5,402 nucleotides of DNA from Desulfobulbaceae bacterium (GTDB taxonomy: Bacteria; Desulfobacterota; Desulfobulbia; Desulfobulbales; Desulfobulbaceae): NCBI GenBank assembly GCA_030633145.1, contig DAOVTM010000292.1, positions 1 to 5,402 on the forward strand, written 5' to 3'. Below the pieces are notes generated by a model. It ran no database searches, was not told where the DNA came from, and saw only the letters and a program-made list of their open reading frames with translations. The translations under genes and the position numbers were made by a program. Every line of letters begins with the position of its first letter. Position 1 is the stretch's first letter. Shown here one piece after another: positions 1 through 5,402 of the stretch.

Positions 1-114
1 CTAAATAGTAAAAAACAAAAATATCAATCTATCTTGCTGAATTAACAGTGAATTGTCTCAGTCCATGTTGAGAAATGATTGTTTTTCATTTTGTGAGATA
101 ATACGTAAATTCTG
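1..114. other. AT-rich stretch without a gene
   Basis: No reading frame with a start, ribosome binding site and recognisable protein is visible on either strand. The stretch lies downstream of the chemotaxis operon. It contains weak AT-rich inverted repeats (56-60 with 69-73, and 73-78 with 86-91). Neither has a GC-rich stem followed by a T-run in the operon's direction, so I do not call a terminator. Confidence 0.6.
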
Positions 115-276
115 TCAAGAACTATTTTTCGAAAACCTGAGAATATAGCCGACACTGGCAAAGCCATGCAATTCCACCGGCCCTAAATCATAAGCGTGCG
201 CCGGGTTAATAGCGAAAAACAGAATTCCAAAAGGCATGACTGCCTGCGGAATCATTCTCTGTACTTGATCCAGCAT
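115..276 (-). pseudogene. Short signal-peptide protein, probably the truncated 5' end of an outer-membrane protein gene
   Basis: This 53-residue frame starts with ATG at 276 and ends with TGA at 115. A GAGGAG ribosome binding site 7 bases upstream makes it very likely to be translated. Residues 1-28 look like a Sec signal peptide: a hydrophobic core around residues 12-23, then PAHA with probable cleavage before Tyr29. The following VELHGFASVGYI resembles the first beta-strand of Gram-negative porin-like proteins, which often begin with such a 'xxHGF.S.GY' segment right after the leader. The protein then stops after about 25 mature residues, far too short for a barrel. None of the three frames beyond shows a continuation that I recognise. 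It sits 15 bases after the receptor gene and is probably the last cistron of that operon. I infer a gene remnant left by a deletion. A genuine small secreted protein is the alternative. The family assignment is tentative. Confidence 0.5.
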
Positions 277-283
277 GTTGAAT

Positions 284-289
284 CTCCTC
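284..289 (-). promoter_or_regulatory. Ribosome binding site of the truncated frame
   Basis: Read on the minus strand this is GAGGAG, 7 bases before the ATG at 276. It is the strongest Shine-Dalgarno match in the operon and is the main reason to accept the 53-residue frame and its start. It lies between the receptor stop codon (292-294) and the next start. Confidence 0.75.
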
Positions 290-291
290 TG

Positions 292-2049
292 TTAAATATA
301 TGTATTCTGATCCGTGACCATAAATTTAGCCACTATTTCATCAATTTTCTCTGAAATATCGGCCAACTCACGGGCGGTTATTTTTACAGTATCTGCGTCA
401 TCCCGGGCTTGATCAGCGGAACTGTTGACTCCGGCAATATCCCCGGCCAGATCCTGTACCGAGACCGAAGTTTCAGCCAGTACCCGGCTGGTCTCAGCAG
501 TACCGGTTGATACATTGGCAATGGAAGCGGCAATGTTTTCAATGCCGGTGCTGACCTGATGCACTGAGACTGCAATCTCTCCGGTACTCAGGGTTTGCTG
601 CTCGGTACTGGTGTCGATAATCTCCACCGCCTCAATGATCTGTTCCGTGGTGCCAGCAATATCGCTGACCACGTTCACGGCCTTGGCATTGCTCTGCTTA
701 ACCCCTTCAATGCGACTGACGATATTTTCTGCTGCCTCAGCACTCTGTCTTGCAAGTTCCTTGATCTCACCTGCAATGACCGCGAATCCCAACCCGGCAT
801 CACCTGCTGATGCCGCCTCAATAGTGGCGTTCAGGGCAAGAAGATGTGTCTTGTCAGCAATCTGTTTGATTACTGCACTCACATCACCAATTTCCAGGGA
901 TGCCTCATCCATGAGTGACATGGCCTCGGTCACTGCCTCTGTTTTCTCCCTGGCCTCACCGGCAATGGTTGCGCCGGTGCGGGCATTTTCCGCAATACTG
1001 TTCATACCGGCATCCATTTCTTCCATTGCCGCAGCTACGGTCTGCATATTCTGGGAGATCTCCTCAGCCGTAGAGGAAACAGTACCGGCATCTGTATTCA
1101 TGTTATCAGCGGAGTCTGCCAGCGTCCTGATATTCATGGTCATCTCTTCGGTGGCTGCTGCTGCCTGGTTTGCCTTTTCCGCCATCGTACCCGAACCGGA
1201 GGCCATATCCTCGGAAAGTCCGGCAAGATTCTGGGATGTACTCTGCAAGAGAATGGCATTTTCTTTAAATTCCCTGATAATCCCTTCCAGTGTAGCGGTA
1301 AAAAGATTAAACTGAGTTGCCAGCATACTGACCTCGTCACTGCCGCTGACCTGCAGGCGCTGGCTGAGATCCGCTCCCCCGGCAGCAATCTCAGAAAGCC
1401 CCTCTACAACCTTGCCAAGAGGGCGGGTAATGGAGCGGGTGGCAAGAGTAGCAAGGATGAGGCAAAGGGCAACAATAGAGCCAAAGGCAACGAGAATTAT
1501 CTGTTGGAGTTGTTCATTGGCAAGGGCTATGTTATGGATGCCCTCCATGGCTTTTTTCGCTTCTGCGTTGCGAAGGGTTTTCATTTTCCCGGTCAGAGTG
1601 GCGGCGGATTTCTCAAAGTTTGGCACCAGTAAGGCTCCCTCCTCCGAACCTTCTGTGAGAAAAACAAAGGCCATCTCTTTGCCCTGTTCATAGTACTCAT
1701 CAAAGGCATTGGCAAGGGAGGTCAACACCTCATTCTGGTTAAAATAGACTGATTCCAGCAGCACACGGATGTCTTCATGGAAATCCGCTGCCGTATCCTC
1801 GGCAAGTTGAAATCCATTTTGCTTGCGGGTTGTGGCACTGTAGAGCAGATAGTTCATCACTAGGATAGTTTGCCGCGACATGTTGTCAACATGTTCAGCC
1901 TGTTGAAACTGATGTTCAACCAGGAGTACCTGTACATGTTTTTCCTGAAGCATGTTTCTGCCAAAAAAGGCCAGCAGAACAAGAATGATAATAACAGTGC
2001 CGAATCCCAGGGTCAGGCGTGTGCCGATGTTGATATTTTGTAAAAGCAT
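292..2049 (-). CDS. Methyl-accepting chemotaxis protein (transmembrane chemoreceptor)
   Basis: An inner-membrane chemoreceptor of 585 residues that senses a ligand outside the membrane and controls a CheA kinase through CheW. A first membrane helix (about 12-29) follows a short basic N-terminus. A mostly helical periplasmic domain (about 30-182) has four-helix-bundle character. The second membrane helix (about 183-203) leads into a HAMP domain (about 204-256, with the usual RSITRPL entry). The cytoplasmic coiled coil has its hairpin tip around 397-433. The alanine-, glutamate- and serine-rich helices on both sides fit methylation helices. The tip (IADKTHLLALNATIEAA and on) is clearly of the family but changes several nearly invariant residues. 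There is no C-terminal NWETF-type CheR tether; the protein ends NTYI. The start is supported by AGGAG 7 bases upstream. It lies 9 bases after cheY, in one operon with cheR. The ligand cannot be told from the sequence. Confidence 0.96.
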   Translation of the reverse strand: MLLQNINIGTRLTLGFGTVIIILVLLAFFGRNMLQEKHVQVLLVEHQFQQAEHVDNMSRQTILVMNYLLYSATTRKQNGFQLAEDTAADFHEDIRVLLESVYFNQNEVLTSLANAFDEYYEQGKEMAFVFLTEGSEEGALLVPNFEKSAATLTGKMKTLRNAEAKKAMEGIHNIALANEQLQQIILVAFGSIVALCLILATLATRSITRPLGKVVEGLSEIAAGGADLSQRLQVSGSDEVSMLATQFNLFTATLEGIIREFKENAILLQSTSQNLAGLSEDMASGSGTMAEKANQAAAATEEMTMNIRTLADSADNMNTDAGTVSSTAEEISQNMQTVAAAMEEMDAGMNSIAENARTGATIAGEAREKTEAVTEAMSLMDEASLEIGDVSAVIKQIADKTHLLALNATIEAASAGDAGLGFAVIAGEIKELARQSAEAAENIVSRIEGVKQSNAKAVNVVSDIAGTTEQIIEAVEIIDTSTEQQTLSTGEIAVSVHQVSTGIENIAASIANVSTGTAETSRVLAETSVSVQDLAGDIAGVNSSADQARDDADTVKITARELADISEKIDEIVAKFMVTDQNTYI

Positions 2050-2058
2050 TTAATTCTC

Positions 2059-2442
2059 CTATAAGCCCATACCCAGACTTTCCATTATTTTAGCGATCAA
2101 CTCTTCCTGAGCAAAGGGTTTGACAAGATAATTGACAGCACCCAGGTCAATGGCAGATACAATACTTTCTCGCTCCAGTTCGGTTGTAACCATGGTGATG
2201 GAGATGTGTTTGAAACGATCATCCTCTTTTAACCGGGACAACAACTCCATGCCGCCCATGACCGGCATGTGCAGATCAAGGAGGATCAGGTCGGGAAGCT
2301 CGTTGTTCTGTGCCTGGGTTTCCAGCAGTTCAAAGGCAGCCCTGCCATTTTCAGCCTCATTAAAGGTGCAACCCAGGACAAGAACAGCCTGTTTAATAAA
2401 TAACCTGGTAGCGGCAGAGTCATCCACAGACAGTATTTTCAT
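2059..2442 (-). CDS. cheY: Single-domain response regulator, CheY type
   Basis: A 127-residue protein that consists of one receiver domain and has no output domain, the usual form of CheY. It would accept a phosphoryl group from a histidine kinase such as CheA and bind a partner, classically the flagellar switch. The active site is complete: Asp7 and Asp8 form the acidic metal pocket, Asp56 in LLDLHMP is the phosphoacceptor, Thr86 is the switch threonine, Tyr105 the switch aromatic and Lys108 in VKPF the conserved lysine. An AGGAG sequence at 2454-2458, 11 bases before the ATG, overlaps the last base of the cheR stop codon. The gene lies between cheR and the receptor, which points to chemotaxis. 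Because cheA is not in the window, it could instead be a phosphate sink or serve a non-flagellar chemosensory pathway. Confidence 0.93.
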   Translation of the reverse strand: MKILSVDDSAATRLFIKQAVLVLGCTFNEAENGRAAFELLETQAQNNELPDLILLDLHMPVMGGMELLSRLKEDDRFKHISITMVTTELERESIVSAIDLGAVNYLVKPFAQEELIAKIMESLGMGL

Positions 2443-2457
2443 TGTATTTGTTACTCC

Positions 2458-3306
2458 TTATCCTTTGACCTGGTAGTACAGACCCAATGCGTGACGCATC
2501 ATTTCGTACTCCTGAGAATAATAGATGATCGGCTCAGAGGCTCCCAGGAAGAGGTACCCGCCAGGACGCAACAGTTCAGCGATCTGTTTAATAATCATCT
2601 GCTTCTGTTCTTTGGCAAAATAGATGAGTACATTCCGGCAAAAAATAATATCATGCCTGCCGTAATGATGAAAGGATTCTATCAAATTAATCTGTTTATA
2701 GGTGATCAATTTTTTGACATCATCATTGATGACCCATACAGACCCAGATTTTGTAAAATAGCGTTCTTTCATCTCCAGGGGAAGACCGCGTGACATGGAC
2801 AGGCTGTCATACCTGCCTGCTGTGGCAAGAAAAAGCATTATTTTTGATATATCAGTGGCAATAATCTCCACAAGCGAGGGGTCAAACCATGGATTACGGC
2901 GGGCGAATTCCAGAATAGTCATTGCGATGGAGCCGGGTTCCTGACCGGTGGAACAGGCTGCCGACCAGATTTTTATCCGTTTGCGCTGCCTGTTTTTAAT
3001 ATCGTCCGCATATTGACGCAACAGGACTTCGTTAAGGATCGCAAAGGGATAGGTATCACGAAACCAGAAGGTCTCGTTGGTGGATATGGCCTCGATAATT
3101 TTATGACGGATACGGTTGCTGCTGTCCTGGATGGCAAAATGATAAAAATCCCGGTAGCTCTGAAAACCGGATTCCACCATCAGGGGCGAGAGTCTGGTCT
3201 CAATTAAATACATCTTGTCATCGGATAAGGAGATACCCGAGTGTTGCTCGATGTAATCCCGGAGGAGTTGAAACTCTGTTAGACTTATAGTAAATCTGTT
3301 TGACAT
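2458..3306 (-). CDS. cheR: Chemotaxis protein methyltransferase CheR
   Basis: A cytoplasmic enzyme that uses S-adenosylmethionine to methylate glutamates in chemoreceptors, setting adaptation. Its 282 residues match the usual length. An N-terminal helical domain (about 8-75) is followed by the methyltransferase domain. Clear family motifs are TNETFWFRD (76-84), the SAM-binding segment ACSTGQEPGSIAM (117-129), ATDIS (150-154), FCRNVLIYF (222-230) and LRPGGYLFLGASEP near 246-259. The SAM-binding motif usually reads GEEPYS or GQEPYS; here the tyrosine position is glycine (Gly125), a mild deviation. The likely substrate is the receptor encoded two genes downstream. The start at 3306 gives a normal N-terminus, but there is no good Shine-Dalgarno sequence, only AT-rich DNA, so translation may be weak. 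It heads the operon and its probable promoter lies about 110 bases upstream. Confidence 0.96.
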   Translation of the reverse strand: MSNRFTISLTEFQLLRDYIEQHSGISLSDDKMYLIETRLSPLMVESGFQSYRDFYHFAIQDSSNRIRHKIIEAISTNETFWFRDTYPFAILNEVLLRQYADDIKNRQRKRIKIWSAACSTGQEPGSIAMTILEFARRNPWFDPSLVEIIATDISKIMLFLATAGRYDSLSMSRGLPLEMKERYFTKSGSVWVINDDVKKLITYKQINLIESFHHYGRHDIIFCRNVLIYFAKEQKQMIIKQIAELLRPGGYLFLGASEPIIYYSQEYEMMRHALGLYYQVKG

Positions 3307-3327
3307 TTAAATATGTAATATTATAAT
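3300..3327 (+). promoter_or_regulatory. Near-perfect sigma-70 type promoter facing the cti pseudogene
   Basis: TTGACA at 3300-3305 and TATAAT at 3322-3327 are both exact consensus hexamers with a 16-base spacer, so transcription would start near 3335 and run toward the pseudogene at 3467. The -35 box overlaps the start of cheR. The surroundings are very AT-rich, which raises the chance of coincidence, but two perfect hexamers at near-ideal spacing are uncommon. Seen in sequence; activity is inferred. Confidence 0.55.
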
Positions 3328-3412
3328 GTTACATTGACCGTGCGGAAAAAACAGTGACTGGCAGGAGCATTTATGGTACATCTTGAACGAATGTAAAAGT
3401 TTATCTCTTGAA

Positions 3413-3440
3413 AGTATATTGTAAGGAAAAAATTTGTCAA
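3413..3440 (-). promoter_or_regulatory. Probable sigma-70 promoter of the cheR-cheY-mcp operon
   Basis: On the minus strand TTGACA (3440-3435) is followed after 16 bases by TATACT (3418-3413), which matches TATAAT in five of six positions. The start of transcription would be near 3406, leaving an untranslated leader of about 100 bases before cheR. It points against the plus-strand promoter at 3300-3327, so the two transcripts would overlap between about 3335 and 3406. Confidence 0.55.
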
Positions 3441-3466
3441 CTCTTTCCTTAATAATAGGATTTTCC

Positions 3467-4563
3467 ATGCCCTGTAAACAAGCAGTTTTTCTCTCCCTCG
3501 TTATGGTATCTCTACTGGCTGGCTGCGCAGCCCCACCCGCACCTCCGGTCGAGGTGAAGATGCCGGATCGACGGATTGACCAGGTCGCAGAGATTAAACC
3601 GCTCCTGGATAAAGCGGTGCGTGATCTGCCACTCCTGTTATAACGCACCCTGCCAGCTCAAGCTCAGTGCCTATGAGGGGCTTGATCGAGGTGGGACAAA
3701 AAATGCTGTCTATAACTCCACCCGTCTCACCACTATAGTTTCGTCCCTATGATGACCCGAAAAATGTAGCCTTTTATTATCGTTTTCGTAAAATCCCGTT
3801 ATCAGTTTCTCCTTGATAACTCCCAGTATATCATCATGACCTTTATCCGGGGTTCGGTCTGCCGGGGGCAGGTGGCACTCAATGTTATTCATGACCATTT
3901 CTGGATTATGTTTCTTGACCCGGAAGCGGATCTAAGTGTCCAACATCCCGGCTTCCTGCGTATGGAAGGGGAGAGTTATTTTCTTGACTTCATGCCCGCA
4001 GAGGATCGGCAGGAAATGATGGAGTCCTGGTATAAGGGGGTAAAGCCGGAGAAATTGCGCTATATCCCCAGCCGGATGCCCACTGCGGTGGCGTTCAGCA
4101 CAGAGGAACCAAAACGTGAGTTCATTGAACATTTTGTCCAGAGCGAGATACCGGCAGCAGCCGGTGAAGAGTATCCCAATGTCCCGGCAGAGTACAAGAC
4201 TGAAGAAGATGTCCTGCAGGGATTCCGGGCAATCGCTGGCATGACAACGTGGTTTATATGTTTGATGAACAGAAGGCTCTGGATTCAAGCAAAGACCGGG
4301 CAGATATCCTGGCCGGATTTATCGGCTCCTATCCCAACTATTTTTTTGATGTCCATCAGGATGATCTGGCTGATTTTAGCCATCTCCTCTCCAGTAAGAA
4401 GATAGCAGAGGCGGATCTTGAACATTTTATCGGCTATGGGGTCAACCGATCCAACCCTCGCTTCTGGGAAGAGTATGACTGGTTCCAGGCACGCTTTGAC
4501 AGGGATCAGCCGGTGCAGGCGGGACGTTTTGATTTGAACAGGTATTACCCTGAAGCACTGTAG
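3467..4563 (+). pseudogene. cti: Decayed fatty acid cis/trans isomerase gene (periplasmic haem lipoprotein)
   Basis: Cti is a c-type haem enzyme of the periplasm that isomerises cis double bonds of membrane fatty acids to trans under solvent or heat stress. Intact members have roughly 700-800 residues; here only 1,097 bases remain. The ATG at 3467 has AGGA 6 bases upstream and opens a lipoprotein leader with lipobox LAGC (Cys20). This frame stops at 3641. The next frame carries RCVICHSCYNAPCQLKL (from 3615), the CxxCH haem site, up to a stop at 3750. A third frame gives RPYDDPKNVAFYYRFRK (about 3742-3792). The first frame then resumes with RYQFLLDNSQ and VCRGQVALNVIHDHFW, up to about 4240. 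A last shift gives NVVYMFDEQ and the complete C-terminus, including NPRFWEEYDWFQARF, ending with TAG at 4561. These blocks are in family order, but the stretches between them are missing. No single frame can give an active enzyme. Family matches are from memory of the family, not from a search. Confidence 0.87.
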
Positions 4564-4568
4564 AGGCT

Positions 4569-4988
4569 TTAAAAACCATGCAGTTTTATGGTCTTCACAA
4601 GAACATCTTTATAGGCATCGTGGATTTTTTCCGGGTTGTCGTGAGCATTGAAATGAGCGTTGAAGGCTACAATATACTGTTGGAGAATTTCCCGGTGTCC
4701 CTCTGAGAGATTGGTAAATTCAATCCCAGTTTTATAAAGGTTTTCTTCAGGACTGGTGCGGACAATTTTCCCCATCACCTCTATCAGGGTATCATTCAGA
4801 CCCAGGGTAAGCATTATCTGGGAACCGACAGGGAGTTCAGAGCGGGTTTCGAGCAGAATACCGCCTTCGCTGACATTGAGGGTGCGTCCCATGGAGTACT
4901 CCCCCTGCCTGCCCTGGTCGTCCACAACAATATAGTCCAGAAGGTTTAATGATTCCGGTCTGTCAAACTGTCTGCGCTCTTTTTCCAT
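4569..4988 (-). CDS. PilZ-domain protein, probable cyclic-di-GMP receptor
   Basis: A 139-residue soluble protein made of one PilZ domain (about residues 4-110) plus a helical C-terminal tail. PilZ domains bind cyclic-di-GMP and change the activity of partners in motility, exopolysaccharide or surface attachment. Both binding motifs are present: RQFDR (Arg6 and Arg10, the RxxxR motif) and NVSEGG (Asn38, Ser40, Gly43, the (D/N)xSxxG motif), so ligand binding is likely. No membrane segment or output domain is visible, so it would act through a partner that cannot be identified here. The ATG at 4988 has GGAG 7 bases upstream. The gene lies 112 bases downstream of queA on the same strand and may be read through from it; I see no strong promoter in the gap. 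Its 3' end faces the end of the cti pseudogene with only 5 bases between the stop codons. Confidence 0.92.
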   Translation of the reverse strand: MEKERRQFDRPESLNLLDYIVVDDQGRQGEYSMGRTLNVSEGGILLETRSELPVGSQIMLTLGLNDTLIEVMGKIVRTSPEENLYKTGIEFTNLSEGHREILQQYIVAFNAHFNAHDNPEKIHDAYKDVLVKTIKLHGF

Positions 4989-5100
4989 TCTCTCACTCCA
5001 TGTTCATGGTATGTCGTACTCTCTTTTGCGATACAAGCGACAAGGTAAAACAGGCTAAATTATTACATGTTATCTCTTTGTTTACAACAGTTTTTATTAT

Positions 5101-5402
5101 TTACTCACTTTCCCACTCCTTGCAGATGATGGCCATGGCATCACCATAGCTGAAGAATCGGTAGCCTTGCTGTACAGCATGGTCATAGGCAGAGAGGATT
5201 CGTTTTCGTCCGGCCAGGGCAGATACAAGAAATAGGAGAGAGGATTGAGGCAGGTGAAAGTTGGTGATCAGGTTGTCCACTACTTTGAAACGGTAGCCGG
5301 GATAGATGTAAAAACCGCACAACCCCTTATACGGGTGGACTATACCGTCCTCATCTGCGGCAAACTCCAAGGTTCGCACAGAGGTGGTTCCCACTGCCCA
5401 GA
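5101..5402 (-). CDS. queA: QueA, S-adenosylmethionine:tRNA ribosyltransferase-isomerase (C-terminal part)
   Basis: QueA transfers and rearranges the ribosyl part of S-adenosylmethionine onto preQ1 in tRNA, giving epoxyqueuosine, the next-to-last step of queuosine synthesis at wobble position 34. It is a cytosolic enzyme of about 340-350 residues. The window holds about the last 100 codons and the gene runs on past 5402, so the start is not visible. Typical signatures are AVGTTSVRTLE at the window edge, GFYIYPGYRFKVVDNLITNF, HLPQSSLLFLVSALAGR and YRFFSYGDAMAI near the end. The frame is intact to TAA at 5101-5103. It is a housekeeping gene, probably unrelated in function to its neighbours. Confidence 0.97.
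   Translation of the reverse strand, partial: WAVGTTSVRTLEFAADEDGIVHPYKGLCGFYIYPGYRFKVVDNLITNFHLPQSSLLFLVSALAGRKRILSAYDHAVQQGYRFFSYGDAMAIICKEWESE

Noticed and set aside
56..91. Possible rho-independent terminator after the chemotaxis operon
   Set aside because: The inverted repeats have only 5-6 pairs, mostly A and T, and no T-run follows on the minus strand.
611..1315. Long open frame of 234 codons on the plus strand
   Set aside because: It is antisense to the signalling domain of the receptor. The alanine- and serine-rich helix codons leave the opposite strand free of stops. The product is low-complexity and there is no ribosome binding site.
3307..3648. Minus-strand frame of 113 codons upstream of cheR
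   Set aside because: It is the reverse strand of the cti 5' end and of the leader region, with no family resemblance. The cti reading has a lipobox and a haem motif in family order.
3932..4288. Minus-strand frames opposite the middle of cti
   Set aside because: They are shadows of the pseudogene. The plus-strand translation matches Cti blocks and the minus-strand one matches nothing I recognise.
3836..4405. Separate 189-residue plus-strand gene
   Set aside because: Its ATG is an internal methionine of the Cti sequence (IIMTFIRG), there is no ribosome binding site, and after about 4240 it leaves the Cti frame. It is the middle piece of the pseudogene.
4249..4563. Separate 104-residue gene starting with GTG
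   Set aside because: It corresponds to the Cti C-terminus in a shifted frame. The GTG is an internal valine of HDNVVYMF and there is no ribosome binding site.
4998..5009. CCATG-TT-CATGG inverted repeat beside the ribosome binding site of the PilZ gene
   Set aside because: The 5-pair stem with a 2-base loop is too short and tight to form a credible hairpin, and there is no second copy to suggest an operator.
5040..5100. Possible promoter of the PilZ gene (TTGTAA-16-TAATAA on the minus strand)
   Set aside because: It matches only four and three of six consensus positions in an AT-rich region, and read-through from queA is just as likely.

Overview
The window looks like chromosomal DNA of a Gram-negative, motile bacterium. 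It encodes a signal-peptide protein with an outer-membrane-type N-terminus, a lipobox lipoprotein leader, chemotaxis proteins and a PilZ domain. The style of the receptor and of CheR recalls sulfate-reducer-type deltaproteobacteria (Desulfobacterota), but that is an impression without a marker gene. No RNA gene, CRISPR array, insertion sequence or phage gene is visible.

Layout. Positions 1-114 are AT-rich and hold no convincing gene. A minus-strand operon then runs from about 3306 down to 115: cheR methyltransferase, a single-domain CheY-type receiver, a 585-residue methyl-accepting chemotaxis protein, and a 53-residue reading frame that looks like the broken 5' end of an outer-membrane protein gene. 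Gaps between these genes are only 9-15 bases and cheY, mcp and the short frame each have a clear ribosome binding site. CheR would methylate the receptor and the receiver would carry the phosphoryl signal. No cheA, cheW, cheB or cheD is present, so the kinase must be encoded elsewhere.

On the plus strand, 3467-4563 is the most unusual part: a decayed gene for fatty acid cis/trans isomerase (Cti), the periplasmic haem protein that turns cis- into trans-unsaturated membrane lipids under solvent or heat stress. The lipoprotein leader, the CxxCH haem site, the central VCRGQ segment and the complete C-terminus can all be recognised. They lie in three frames, and large pieces of the family sequence are missing between them. 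A near-consensus promoter still faces it from inside the start of cheR, opposing the probable cheR promoter.

Facing the pseudogene, on the minus strand, are a PilZ-domain (cyclic-di-GMP binding) protein at 4569-4988 and, upstream of that, the C-terminal part of queA, the tRNA queuosine biosynthesis enzyme, which is cut by the window edge.

I found no convincing new multi-gene system. The points most worth a second look are the deletion pattern in the cti pseudogene, the face-to-face promoters between cheR and cti, the atypical signalling tip of the receptor, and the truncated outer-membrane gene at the end of the chemotaxis operon.
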